This document shows positions 1-8,653 of a stretch of 64,000 nt of DNA, piece after piece. The DNA is taken from positions 1 through 64,000 of the forward strand of contig NZ_FMYV01000007.1 of NCBI RefSeq assembly GCF_900102615.1. Direction: 5' to 3'. The DNA comes from Geotoga petraea (GTDB lineage Bacteria; Thermotogota; Thermotogae; Petrotogales; Petrotogaceae). The notes under the pieces were generated by a model. It ran no database searches, was not told where the DNA came from, and saw nothing but the letters and a program-made list of their open reading frames with translations. Each line of letters starts with the position of its first letter. Position 1 is the stretch's first letter. A program made the position numbers and the translations under genes.

Positions 1-1770
1 TCATTCAATAACGTCCTCCCCTTTCTTCATAACCGTCATACGATTTTCTGCATCAAAAAAATCTTTCAATATCGTTTTGTTTTTTAATGCTTCTTCTTTT
101 TCTCCATCTAACACCACTTTCCCATTTTCTATTCCTATTATCCTTTTCGCCATGTTTAATATACTGAATCTATGCGATATTATTATTACTGTTTTATCTT
201 TTGTATATTTTTTTATGTTTTTTATCACTTCTTCTTCTCTTATTTTATCCACTCCTTCAAGTGGTTCGTCCAATATCACTACTTCTGGATCTGATATCAT
301 CATTCTTGCAAGAGCTACTCTTACCCTTTGACCTCCAGATAAGTTTTTCCCGTTTTGTCCTACTGTTTTCTCATTTATAAATTTTTCTACTCCTGTTATA
401 TGAAGTATATTGTTCAATTTTTCTTCTGATATTTCTCTTCCCATCGTTATGTTTTCTTTTATACTCCTATTGAATATATGACTATTTTGACTTAATACAC
501 CTATCTTTTCATATATATTTTTTATTTCATTTGTTGGCTTATCATTTATTAACGTTTCTCCTTTTTCAGGCGTTTCATTTCCTGTTATTAGTTTTATAAA
601 TGTGGTTTTGCCTTCTCCACTTTTTCCTATTATTGCTACTTTTTCTCCTTTTTTTATTGTTATATTTACTTTGTTGAATATTTCTTTTTCTCCATATGAA
701 AAATCTAAATCTTTTATTTTTATTTCTTTTATCTCTCCTATATCATATCTCTTCTCTACTTTTTCTTCTGTTTCAATTATTTCTTTCATTTTATTAATAG
801 AAGGAGCATAATAATTTCTGTTTTTAAATAAAAAATTCATAAATGGTTCTATATTCTCACTAATAATATTAATATAAGTAAGAGTGAAAAATATATTTCC
901 AATAGTTATCCCACTATTTAGTAGATTCGATGTATAAAACCATAAAAATATAAAAGTATAATATAAAAATGATAATAACCGAAACGGAAAATGGAAATTC
1001 TTAAGTTCTTGTGTCCAAATATTTTTAAACCCAAAATAAAGTTCTTTTGACTTTTCCTTAAAAAAAGACTCTTCTTGATTTATTACATCTGATTCTTTTA
1101 TAACCTCTCTCCCTTCTAAAGAATCATTCACATAACTCACTAACTGCCTTGAATCTTCCATAAGTTTACTATATTCTTCAAAACCTGGAATTTTACCTTT
1201 ATGTTTTTTCATTGAAGGTCTTAAAAAAACATAAATATACAAAGAAAAGTATATTATTGAAATTATTGCAGCGCCTAAATTTACAAACCCCAAAATAATT
1301 ATGGCTATTATAGCAACAAAAATAGAAAGCATACTATTTACAGTATCTATATTAAGCACTTCAGAAGCTTTTTTTATGTCGAATGATATCACTTCTGAAA
1401 AATAAGAACTTCCATTTTCAATTATTTCCTTTATATCGTTTAAATATATTTTTTTATATAATTTTTCTTTATAAAATTTTTCTATCTTGTAAGTGATTAG
1501 AGATGAAAAATAATTAAAAATATAATTTAAAGAAAGGCTAATGGCATATAATATTGCAAAAAGAATTATTAATTTCACCGCAATTGTTTCTTGTGACATA
1601 GCAATAAAGTTTTTATATACAAAAGGAATATAAAGATTTATCCCAAGTATTATTAAAGCCCCAAAAGTTATGAATAACAAAAAAAACCTTTCTTTTATTT
1701 CAATATTTTTTATTATCCATAAGATCATATTCACTTCTTTTTTAGTTTTATTAAAAAATTCATTTTTCAT
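1..1770 (-). CDS. ABC exporter (permease + ATPase) of a peptide cassette
   Basis: This is a half-transporter of the ABC exporter class. About five hydrophobic segments fill the first 310 residues, followed by a nucleotide-binding domain. Numbered from an upstream ATG at 1794, Walker A (GKSGEGKTT) is near 390, the signature LSGGQ near 485, Walker B (VVILDE) near 505 and the switch His near 541. The ATG at 1770 is preferred because a G-rich ribosome site lies just before it. There is no N-terminal C39 peptidase domain, so any leader removal needs another protease. It follows the radical SAM gene by under 30 bases, which points to export of the modified peptide. The substrate is inferred from context only. 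Confidence 0.85.
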   Translation of the reverse strand: MKNEFFNKTKKEVNMILWIIKNIEIKERFFLLFITFGALIILGINLYIPFVYKNFIAMSQETIAVKLIILFAILYAISLSLNYIFNYFSSLITYKIEKFYKEKLYKKIYLNDIKEIIENGSSYFSEVISFDIKKASEVLNIDTVNSMLSIFVAIIAIIILGFVNLGAAIISIIYFSLYIYVFLRPSMKKHKGKIPGFEEYSKLMEDSRQLVSYVNDSLEGREVIKESDVINQEESFFKEKSKELYFGFKNIWTQELKNFHFPFRLLSFLYYTFIFLWFYTSNLLNSGITIGNIFFTLTYINIISENIEPFMNFLFKNRNYYAPSINKMKEIIETEEKVEKRYDIGEIKEIKIKDLDFSYGEKEIFNKVNITIKKGEKVAIIGKSGEGKTTFIKLITGNETPEKGETLINDKPTNEIKNIYEKIGVLSQNSHIFNRSIKENITMGREISEEKLNNILHITGVEKFINEKTVGQNGKNLSGGQRVRVALARMMISDPEVVILDEPLEGVDKIREEEVIKNIKKYTKDKTVIIISHRFSILNMAKRIIGIENGKVVLDGEKEEALKNKTILKDFFDAENRMTVMKKGEDVIE

Positions 1771-1799
1771 TTTATTCCCCCATCCAATAATCATAATCT

Positions 1800-3065
1800 T
1801 TAAAACAATAATTTTACATATTCATCTAAATAATATTTTTGTGGAATACAAACTTTTTTATTTTTAATATTTCTTATATAATCACATCCTTGAAGACAAA
1901 TAGGTAATACTTTACAATTCAAACATTCATCATCTATATCAATATTTTTATTAAAATTATTTCTCCCACTATAAGTTTCAATAATTCCATTTTTATTTAT
2001 TTGCCCTATAATATTATTTTTTTCAAAATCTACACCCGTACAAATTATTTGCTCTCTATTTGGTAAAATGAAATATGAGTTTTTCATTCCTGATGTACAC
2101 GAATTATATTTATTTTCATAAAACCATTCCTTTGTAGAAAACCCTAATTTTTTCACGTACTTATAAAGGTTTATAATTTTTTTTATAATTTTACTTGAAT
2201 TCTCATTTAATCCAGGATTTTCCCCTGGATTATTATGAATTGGATTTAAACTTACAAAAATATTATTTTTAAACTCTGATAAATAAAATAAAAAGTCTAA
2301 ATCATTTTCACTCATTTGTGAGTAAATGTTTATCCTTAAATTAACAAATACATTATCTTTATATTTTTTTAAAATATAAATTAGATTATTGAGTATTTGA
2401 TTAAAAGTATCTATATTTTTATTATTTTTTAAAAACCTTCTTTTGTTGTGTGAACTTTTATTTCCATCTAAAGTTATTTGAAAATTTCTAACTTTTAAAT
2501 CTCTTATTAATTTATCAGAAATTTTTTCACTTAACAAATATCCATTTGTAATAATTGATGATATAAATCTTTTCTTAGGATATTTTTTTATTAAATAAGA
2601 ATTTAACTTTTCAATATTTTTAAAATTCATCAACGGCTCTCCACCAAACCAAGATAAATTTATATTATTCTTACTATTAATTTTTCTTTCAATAAATTTA
2701 ATTATATAATTAATATTTTCACTAGACAAATTACTTTCTTTAATATGATTCTGATAACAATATACACATTTAAAATTACAATCTAATGTTGAAAAAATTG
2801 TTAGATTTAAAGTATTTTCATTTAATATTCTTTTTTTCATAAAGTTAATTATAATCTCTTCTTCATTAACTTCATCATTTATTACAAAGTTATTATCAAA
2901 TAAAATTTTATTTATTTCTGGAAATTTACTAATTCCTTTTAACCCTAATAATATTTTTTCATGTTCATCTTTTTTATAAGAAATTATTGATTTGTATAAA
3001 ATATTACACAGAATATAATTATCTTTGTTCATTTTAGTAATTACGTTATATTTTGATACTTTCAT
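1800..3065 (-). CDS. Radical SAM/SPASM peptide-modifying enzyme
   Basis: A 421-residue radical SAM protein. The CxxxCxxC cluster site is C96, C100 and C103 (context LDCNFKCVYC), followed by a GGEPL motif typical of the family. The last 100 residues hold a Cys-rich SPASM region (CTSG, then CLNCKVLPICLQGC and a last Cys) that would bind auxiliary Fe-S clusters. The roughly 85 residues before the core may be a peptide-recognition domain. Enzymes of this architecture crosslink or otherwise modify ribosomally made peptides. The small Cys-ending peptide gene upstream and the ABC exporter downstream fit a RiPP cassette. The exact chemistry cannot be told from sequence. Confidence 0.85.
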   Translation of the reverse strand: MKVSKYNVITKMNKDNYILCNILYKSIISYKKDEHEKILLGLKGISKFPEINKILFDNNFVINDEVNEEEIIINFMKKRILNENTLNLTIFSTLDCNFKCVYCYQNHIKESNLSSENINYIIKFIERKINSKNNINLSWFGGEPLMNFKNIEKLNSYLIKKYPKKRFISSIITNGYLLSEKISDKLIRDLKVRNFQITLDGNKSSHNKRRFLKNNKNIDTFNQILNNLIYILKKYKDNVFVNLRINIYSQMSENDLDFLFYLSEFKNNIFVSLNPIHNNPGENPGLNENSSKIIKKIINLYKYVKKLGFSTKEWFYENKYNSCTSGMKNSYFILPNREQIICTGVDFEKNNIIGQINKNGIIETYSGRNNFNKNIDIDDECLNCKVLPICLQGCDYIRNIKNKKVCIPQKYYLDEYVKLLF

Positions 3066-3080
3066 TTATAAGCTCCTTTT

Positions 3081-3115
3081 TAAAAAAGCTTATCATATTT
3101 TAAAATATGATAAGC
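3081..3115 (-). terminator. Attenuating terminator between peptide gene and its maturase
   Basis: A perfect 28-base palindrome at 3088-3115 can fold as a hairpin. On the minus strand it is followed by six Ts. It sits between the precursor peptide and the radical SAM gene. Partial termination here would give much more precursor than enzyme mRNA, as is common in peptide cassettes. Confidence 0.7.
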
Positions 3116-3125
3116 ATAAATTAAT

Positions 3126-3224
3126 TTAACAACCAAAACAATTACCATTTTTTGGAGAAGGGGATATAGATCCTGATAAAGTTGTAGGTTTTGAAATTAT
3201 TTTGATTTTTGTATCTTTTTTCAT
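3126..3224 (-). CDS. Candidate RiPP precursor peptide, 32 residues
   Basis: A short ORF with a near-ideal ribosome site (GGAGGT, 6 bases before ATG). The peptide has a Lys-rich N-terminal half (MKKDTKIKIISKP), a Ser/Thr/Pro/Gly middle and the C-terminus KNGNCFGC. Two Cys residues lie in the last four positions and there are none elsewhere. This leader-plus-Cys-core layout, directly upstream of a radical SAM/SPASM enzyme and an ABC exporter, is what a thioether-bridged or similar peptide precursor looks like. I do not recognise a named family. The assignment rests on size, ribosome site and context. Confidence 0.7.
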   Translation of the reverse strand: MKKDTKIKIISKPTTLSGSISPSPKNGNCFGC

Positions 3225-3370
3225 TTTTTCACCTCCTTTTTTATAGTATTTTAGAATATTTTAAAATTCTAAAAAATTTTATTATTAACTTTATTTACGA
3301 TGAATAATTTAATAATCATTCTGTATTTAAATACCTTAGTGTAGTTGGCGTTATATTAGCTTATTTAAAA

Positions 3371-3400
3371 GAAGAGATAATAAATTATCTCTTCTTTTTT
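3371..3400. terminator. Bidirectional hairpin terminator
   Basis: A 10-bp perfect stem (GAAGAGATAA / TTATCTCTTC) with a 3-base loop has T-rich flanks on both strands. It separates the MFS gene from the peptide cassette on the minus strand. The rest of 3225-3550 has no gene; an AT-rich inverted repeat (TTAGAAT/ATTCTAA) near 3250 may lie in the peptide gene's promoter region. Confidence 0.65.
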
Positions 3401-3550
3401 AACCGGCTTTTTAATATATTATGACTCCTGATACTTTTTAGCATGAATCTATAAATTGTTTGTTGATGATTTATTTTCTATTTTAGTAAAAAAGTGGGCG
3501 CTTTATACTTTTTGTCTAATCTTTTTGGGATAGCCTGCTATATAACTTTT

Positions 3551-4729
3551 TCAGGCAGCATTTTTTTTAATATTTAATATTAATGAATTAAGCATTTTAT
3601 ATACGGAAAGTAAAACAAAACCCGTTCCCATAATTATGAGAGATGTAATTACGCCAAAATATTTTTCTATTACTCCCGCAAAAGGTTTTGAAACAGCTGT
3701 TGATGAATCAATTAATAAAGAAAACAGAGCATATTTTTCTTTTATTTCTTCCACGGAATATTTTATATACAATTCAATCGCTAAAACAGTCATAGTATAC
3801 GATGAAAAAATACCTGAAATAAATAAAATAAAATTGAGTAATATGTATCCAGGTTTAAATATTACGGATAAAATTATTAATCCACTAAAAAGAATAGCAA
3901 TTGATGTTGTACTGTTTTTATGTTTTTTAAAAAAAGGAATATTTATAGCCAATGAACCTAATACACTTCCCATTGACATACTGGTCATTATCATTCCGTA
4001 ACTTGCACTGCTCTGATTTAAAAAGTATATTATATAAGAAAGAGTTAAAAGAGATGTAGTACCTCCAAGAAAAGTAATAAATACACTTCCTATAAAAATA
4101 TAATTATTTTCAAATTTAAATTTTATTTTTTTAATTTTTGAATGTTTTGATTTTTTCATTTTTAAATCTTTGCTTATGAACAAAATTAAAATTCCGGCAA
4201 TAATATAAGTAATAAAATCTGTTATATAAACAAAATTAACGTTTGTTTTTTCTAATATTATTCCTGCAGTAACCGGACCTACAACAGTAACAGCTGTATT
4301 GAATGTTCTGGATAAAGACTGCCTTCGGTGGATGTTATCGTCATTACAGATAACTTTTAAAAACTCAGCCCTGTATATTTCCAAAAAGAAAAAAACTGTT
4401 GAAAATACTATATAAAAAATGAGTAAAAGAGGAATAGAATTAATCCAGATTAAATTCAGCATAATTACACCAAGTATCATTTCAAATGTAGAAAAATATT
4501 TACGGTAACTCACACCAAAATTAAATTTACCAACAAAAGGAGTTAATACAACCTTTGGTAGTACGGTAAAAAAAGGAAATAAAGATGCAGTCAGTAAATT
4601 ATTAGAAATTGAAAAAATATAAATTGTTAAAGCAGTTGCAGTTAAACTTGAACCGAAAGAAGATATAATATCCGAAATTAATAGTATTTTAAAGTCCTTT
4701 TCGTACATATCCTGTGTAGTATTCATCAT
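3551..4729 (-). CDS. MFS transporter, probable drug/peptide exporter type
   Basis: A 392-residue protein with about 12 hydrophobic segments and a basic central loop (KMKKSKHSKIKKIKFK) between the two six-helix halves, the usual MFS layout. Its length and style match the MFS_3/EntS-like exporters, but no specificity motif is visible. AAAGGAG lies just before two ATG codons in a row, and the second (4726) has the better spacing. A 48-base gap follows the frameshifted ABC gene, so the two may be one transcript. Substrate unknown. Confidence 0.7.
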   Translation of the reverse strand: MMNTTQDMYEKDFKILLISDIISSFGSSLTATALTIYIFSISNNLLTASLFPFFTVLPKVVLTPFVGKFNFGVSYRKYFSTFEMILGVIMLNLIWINSIPLLLIFYIVFSTVFFFLEIYRAEFLKVICNDDNIHRRQSLSRTFNTAVTVVGPVTAGIILEKTNVNFVYITDFITYIIAGILILFISKDLKMKKSKHSKIKKIKFKFENNYIFIGSVFITFLGGTTSLLTLSYIIYFLNQSSASYGMIMTSMSMGSVLGSLAINIPFFKKHKNSTTSIAILFSGLIILSVIFKPGYILLNFILFISGIFSSYTMTVLAIELYIKYSVEEIKEKYALFSLLIDSSTAVSKPFAGVIEKYFGVITSLIIMGTGFVLLSVYKMLNSLILNIKKNAA

Positions 4730-4777
4730 AAATCTCCTTTAAATTTTTGCGGGTTTGTAATTAATTCTTTCATAAAA

Positions 4778-6500
4778 TTAAATTATTAGCTGACTTTCTA
4801 TTATTTTTTTATACTCTGGAGTATTTTCTTTTAACTCTTCGTGTGTTCCTTTTCCAATTATTTGTCCATCTTTTAATACTATTACTTCATCTGCTTTTTT
4901 TATTGTGGACAATCTATGAGAAATTATTAATAAAGTCAATTTTTCTTTTTTTATATTTTCAAATATCTCTTCTTCTGTTTGCGAATCTACTCCAGATGTC
5001 GCTTCATCTAATATCAATATTTTTGGGTTTCTTATTAATGCTCTTGCTATTGAAACCCTTTGTTTTTGCCCGTCAGACAATTTATTCCCTCTTTCTCCTA
5101 ATTCAGTTTCATATCCATTTTCTAATTTGTCAATAAATTTATCTATTTTAGCTTTTTTTATCGCTTCTTCAAATTGCTCATCATTAAAATCTTCTCCTAA
5201 GGTTATATTGTCTTTTAAAGTCATATTAAATATATAATCATTTTGTTTTACTATGATCACATTTTTTCTCAATCCTTCTAAATCATATTCTTTTAAATTG
5301 GTATTATTTATTGTTATTTTCCCTTTTTGAGGTTCATAAAATCTTGTAACCAAATTCACAAGTGATGACTTTCCTGCCCCACTTGTCCCTACAATCGCTA
5401 CTTTTTCATTACTTTTTATGTTAATATCTATTCCATTTAAAACAGGAACATCTTTATACTTGAAATGAATATTTTCATATTTAATGTCATAGGAGTTCTC
5501 AATTATTTTTTTACCTTCACCTTTGTCTTCTTCTGGTAAGTCATGAATTTCAAAAATTCTTTCTGAGACTTGACCTGCTCTCTGCATTTGTATATAAAAA
5601 TTACTTAGATTTCGAATAGGAGTAAATATCCATCCCAAATAAGCATAAAAACCCATTAAAGTTCCTAATGTTGTGCTACCTGTTAGTATTAAATATCCCC
5701 CATATCCTAATACTAATACTGGTGTTAGCTCATAAACAAAAGACATGAAGTCTTCTGCTCCTTGGTTTAACATACTCAGTTTGTTTTGTGTTTTTGCCCA
5801 TCCTTCTGATTTGTTACTAAATTTATTTGAAAAAAAATATTTCTTTACAAAAACTTTTTATTGAGTTAAGCCCTTCTACTTTTTCTCTAAACTCTTCTGT
5901 CAATTCACTAAAGGCTTTTCTTTCAGAATGAGAACTTTTTTGTAGACTTTTGTCAAATGCTCTTAAAGAAAAATAATAAAATGGGATCATGGCAAAAGTT
6001 ATTAAAGCAAGCTTCCAATTTAAAAATAATAACACACCCGATACAAAAATTAATTGAATTATATTATAAAGTATTACTGAAATCCCTGTTCCTAAAAAAA
6101 ATGATATTTCAAGAGTATCTGATAAAACTCTTGACATAAAATCTCCAACTTTATTTTGTGAATAGTCTTTTAATGGCATTTTTTGAATTTTTTTAAACAT
6201 ATATATTTGTTCATCTCTCGCCGAAAAATTTGTTGCTCTATAATAACCATAATTTACAAAAAATGATATTACTCTTTCTAAAAAAACAACTCCTATAAAT
6301 ATGAATATAAATGGTAGAATTTTTGAGAAATTGTTTTTCCCAATTATTTCATCTATCAAATATTTAATTAAAAATGGACTAAGTACTGAAACAATCAATA
6401 AAAATGGGGAAAGTATAATCGGTAATTTTTGATATTTTATATACTTTTTAGAATAACTCAAGAGTTTTCTTATATTAGAATCCTTTTTATCTTTATTCAT
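4778..6500 (-). pseudogene. ABC exporter broken by a one-base frameshift in a homopolymer
   Basis: Two ORFs (5823-6500 and 4778-5773) are the two parts of one ABC half-transporter. The first ends in frame shift at a run of eight A (5830-5837; T8 in the mRNA sense). Removing one base joins FCKEIFF directly to SNKFSNKSEGWAKTQ and on into the downstream ORF, giving about 573 residues, normal for the family. The ATPase half has Walker A GTSGAGKSS, Walker B ILILDEA and the unusual signature LSDGQ in place of LSGGQ. It could be a real pseudogene, a sequencing error or a phase-variable or slippage-decoded gene. Sequence alone cannot decide. Confidence 0.8.
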
Positions 6501-6607
6501 TTTTATTTCTTGCCTCCAATTATTTTTTCATTGTATTCTAAGAGTAAATTTTTGTTTGGTTTTATAAACAAACAAAGGTAGTTTTTATGAAAAATAAACT
6601 ATAGCCC

Positions 6608-6739
6608 TTATCTTTCGCCCAGCAAATTGTTAATATCTTTCAATCGAACAAAAATTTCTCCGTCTTCTTCTTTTTGAAAAATCCTTTTACTATGGTTATT
6701 ATGAATTTTTTCTGTTAATGTTTCCAGATATTTCTTCAT
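6608..6739 (-). CDS. Small ORF, 43 residues, unknown
   Basis: An ATG with a strong G-rich ribosome site (AAGGGGGG) opens a 43-residue ORF. It is charged and soluble-looking (starts MKKYLETLTEKIHNNHSKR, ends NNLLGER), with no Cys and no signal peptide. It lies about 110 bases upstream of the frameshifted ABC exporter on the same strand. It could be a small regulator, a peptide precursor or the start of a truncated gene. The remainder of 6501-7021 shows no other gene. Confidence 0.4.
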   Translation of the reverse strand: MKKYLETLTEKIHNNHSKRIFQKEEDGEIFVRLKDINNLLGER

Positions 6740-7021
6740 AAAGATTCCCCCCTTAATATTCAATTAAATATTACTCCTTTCCATATGATTTTCAATTCTC
6801 TTTTCAAACTCTAAAAACACTATTAATAGCTACTTTTTAAAAATAGTTATTTCAAAAAAATTTTTAAAAGTAAAAATATTTCTCATTTGTTAACGAGCAT
6901 AATCATCATAAATAATGTGTTAGAATAAAATTATGGATATAAATATTCATGGTAGTAAATTTTTGTATAGTTTTATAAAAATAAGTAACTTTTAAGATAA
7001 AAATAAATGAAGGTGGTTTTT

Positions 7022-8614
7022 ATGAATTTAAAGGTAAGTAATTTACTAAAGGTAATTTCATATGGTAGGTATTCAAAGCCTTTTATAAACTATCTCATAG
7101 AAAAAGACAACAGAGAAGATTTTGTTTATTATTATAAATCCCTAATAAATATGTGGAATTCTGAATTTGAGAAAAATCTATTTATTTTAGAGCTTGTTAT
7201 AAACAACACAAAAAACAAAGCCCTTAAAACCCTTTCTGTTTCTTCTATTTTGGGAAATCATGTTTATTTAAAAAATAATGAGTATATAAAAAAATACTAT
7301 AATTATTTAATAGATAACTTTGAGAATACCCCTAATTATTTAAGAGGGAGTATTTCAACCAAACTTATGAGTATAAAATTTTCAACCCACGACAAACACT
7401 ACAAAAAAATAAGGCTATGGAGCAAGATGTATGAAAAAGATTTCGCGAACAAACCTTTTAAGATGTTTGCCCAAGCTAGAAAAAAAGTAAAAGAAGGTAA
7501 AAAACAAGAAGCTTTTAGTTACTACCAAGATGCCTATGAATTGGCAAAAAAATATCCACATCCAACCGCCATATCAGTCGCTTTAAACGATTCAACTTGG
7601 CATATGAGAGAGCACGATTTTAAACTAGCAAAAAAACAGTGTAAAAAACTAGAATACTATGATGGTTATTACATAGAAGGGTTCAATTTTTTAGACGAAG
7701 ATTTTGACACGATATGTCACATAAAAAGAAAAGAAAATGACGTTGACTTTTTAGAGTACAACTATCTTTACCAATTTTCCAAAAATATAGTAAAACAATA
7801 TTCTAATTTTTATGAAAAACTAGATAACTCACTATATGAAAACACAAAAAGTCTCAGAAGTTATCTGGAAAAACATTATAAGAAGGTTGAATCGAGAGAA
7901 AATTTCAAGTCATATCAACAATATCTTCGAATAATGAGAGAAAAAGATATGAACATAAAGGGAAAACCGCTACAAAGGTTGTTAAAGAATTTGAGTGTTG
8001 AATTCGATGCAAACCAACCAGACGTAATCAACTACGAAATTTTGAAAGAAAAGATCTATGAAGATTTCAACAAACTAAAAGAAAAATTCGCTAATTTGAG
8101 TATTATAGAAAAGAAAAAATCTGTTCTCTCAACATACATGTCTCATGTGGAAATACCAGATTTTATAAAACTGAAAAAGATTTTTGATTTAATATATGAA
8201 GACGAAAAAGTGCTAAAATATTTTGAAGCATATAACAAAAGAAAAAAATTCTTTATAGACATGTTCAAACCCATTTGTTTTATTGAAGGAAGAAAAGAGC
8301 TTATAAACAGTGCATTTAAAGAAATGGCGAAAAAAGAAAAAATAAACAACTTTTTTGATTTGTATTTAACCCTGGATAAAAAACAACAAGAACTAATGAA
8401 CATATTCATAAGAAACTATTCAAGATACAACATAAATTTCAGGTTTTCACTTAAAGAATATTTCCCGGATTTATTCTACACAGATAATTCTGTTGAATGG
8501 AAAAAAATCATTAAAGATTTTTGTGTAACCAATGGTTTATTCTTCAGAACTGCTTACATAGCTTTTTGGTGTTTTAATAAAGTGGAAAGAAAGAATTTTT
8601 TAAAAATACTCTAA
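7022..8614 (+). CDS. Orphan helical repeat-like protein, unknown
   Basis: A 530-residue, Lys-rich soluble protein without signal peptide or membrane segment. The ATG at 7022 is chosen because GAAGGTGG lies 6 bases before it; an in-frame ATG at 7007 overlaps this ribosome site. The middle (about residues 145-215) reads like helical hairpins of the TPR kind (QARKKVKEGKKQEAFSYYQD). The last 90 residues are compact and aromatic-rich and could be a small helical domain. No catalytic motif was seen. It is the only plus-strand gene in this part and is transcribed alone. Confidence 0.6.
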   Translation: MNLKVSNLLKVISYGRYSKPFINYLIEKDNREDFVYYYKSLINMWNSEFEKNLFILELVINNTKNKALKTLSVSSILGNHVYLKNNEYIKKYYNYLIDNFENTPNYLRGSISTKLMSIKFSTHDKHYKKIRLWSKMYEKDFANKPFKMFAQARKKVKEGKKQEAFSYYQDAYELAKKYPHPTAISVALNDSTWHMREHDFKLAKKQCKKLEYYDGYYIEGFNFLDEDFDTICHIKRKENDVDFLEYNYLYQFSKNIVKQYSNFYEKLDNSLYENTKSLRSYLEKHYKKVESRENFKSYQQYLRIMREKDMNIKGKPLQRLLKNLSVEFDANQPDVINYEILKEKIYEDFNKLKEKFANLSIIEKKKSVLSTYMSHVEIPDFIKLKKIFDLIYEDEKVLKYFEAYNKRKKFFIDMFKPICFIEGRKELINSAFKEMAKKEKINNFFDLYLTLDKKQQELMNIFIRNYSRYNINFRFSLKEYFPDLFYTDNSVEWKKIIKDFCVTNGLFFRTAYIAFWCFNKVERKNFLKIL

Positions 8615-8621
8615 CACTAAA

Positions 8622-8645
8622 AAGAACGGGCTTTCGCCCGTTCTT
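8622..8645. terminator. Bidirectional terminator between converging genes
   Basis: A 10-bp stem (AAGAACGGGC / GCCCGTTCTT) with a 4-base loop. On the minus strand it is followed by TTTTTAG, so it ends the 13-gene complex operon. It also sits 8 bases after the plus-strand orphan gene. Confidence 0.8.
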
Positions 8646-8653
8646 GTATTATG

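Noticed and set aside
3636-4001. 121-codon plus-strand ORF opposite the MFS gene
   Set aside because: It is antisense to a clear transporter frame, has no ribosome site and reads as a low-complexity mirror.
5815-5840. Programmed -1/+1 ribosomal frameshift in the ABC exporter
   Set aside because: No slippery heptamer with a downstream stem is visible. A homopolymer length change is simpler, so it is listed as a broken gene with the alternative noted.
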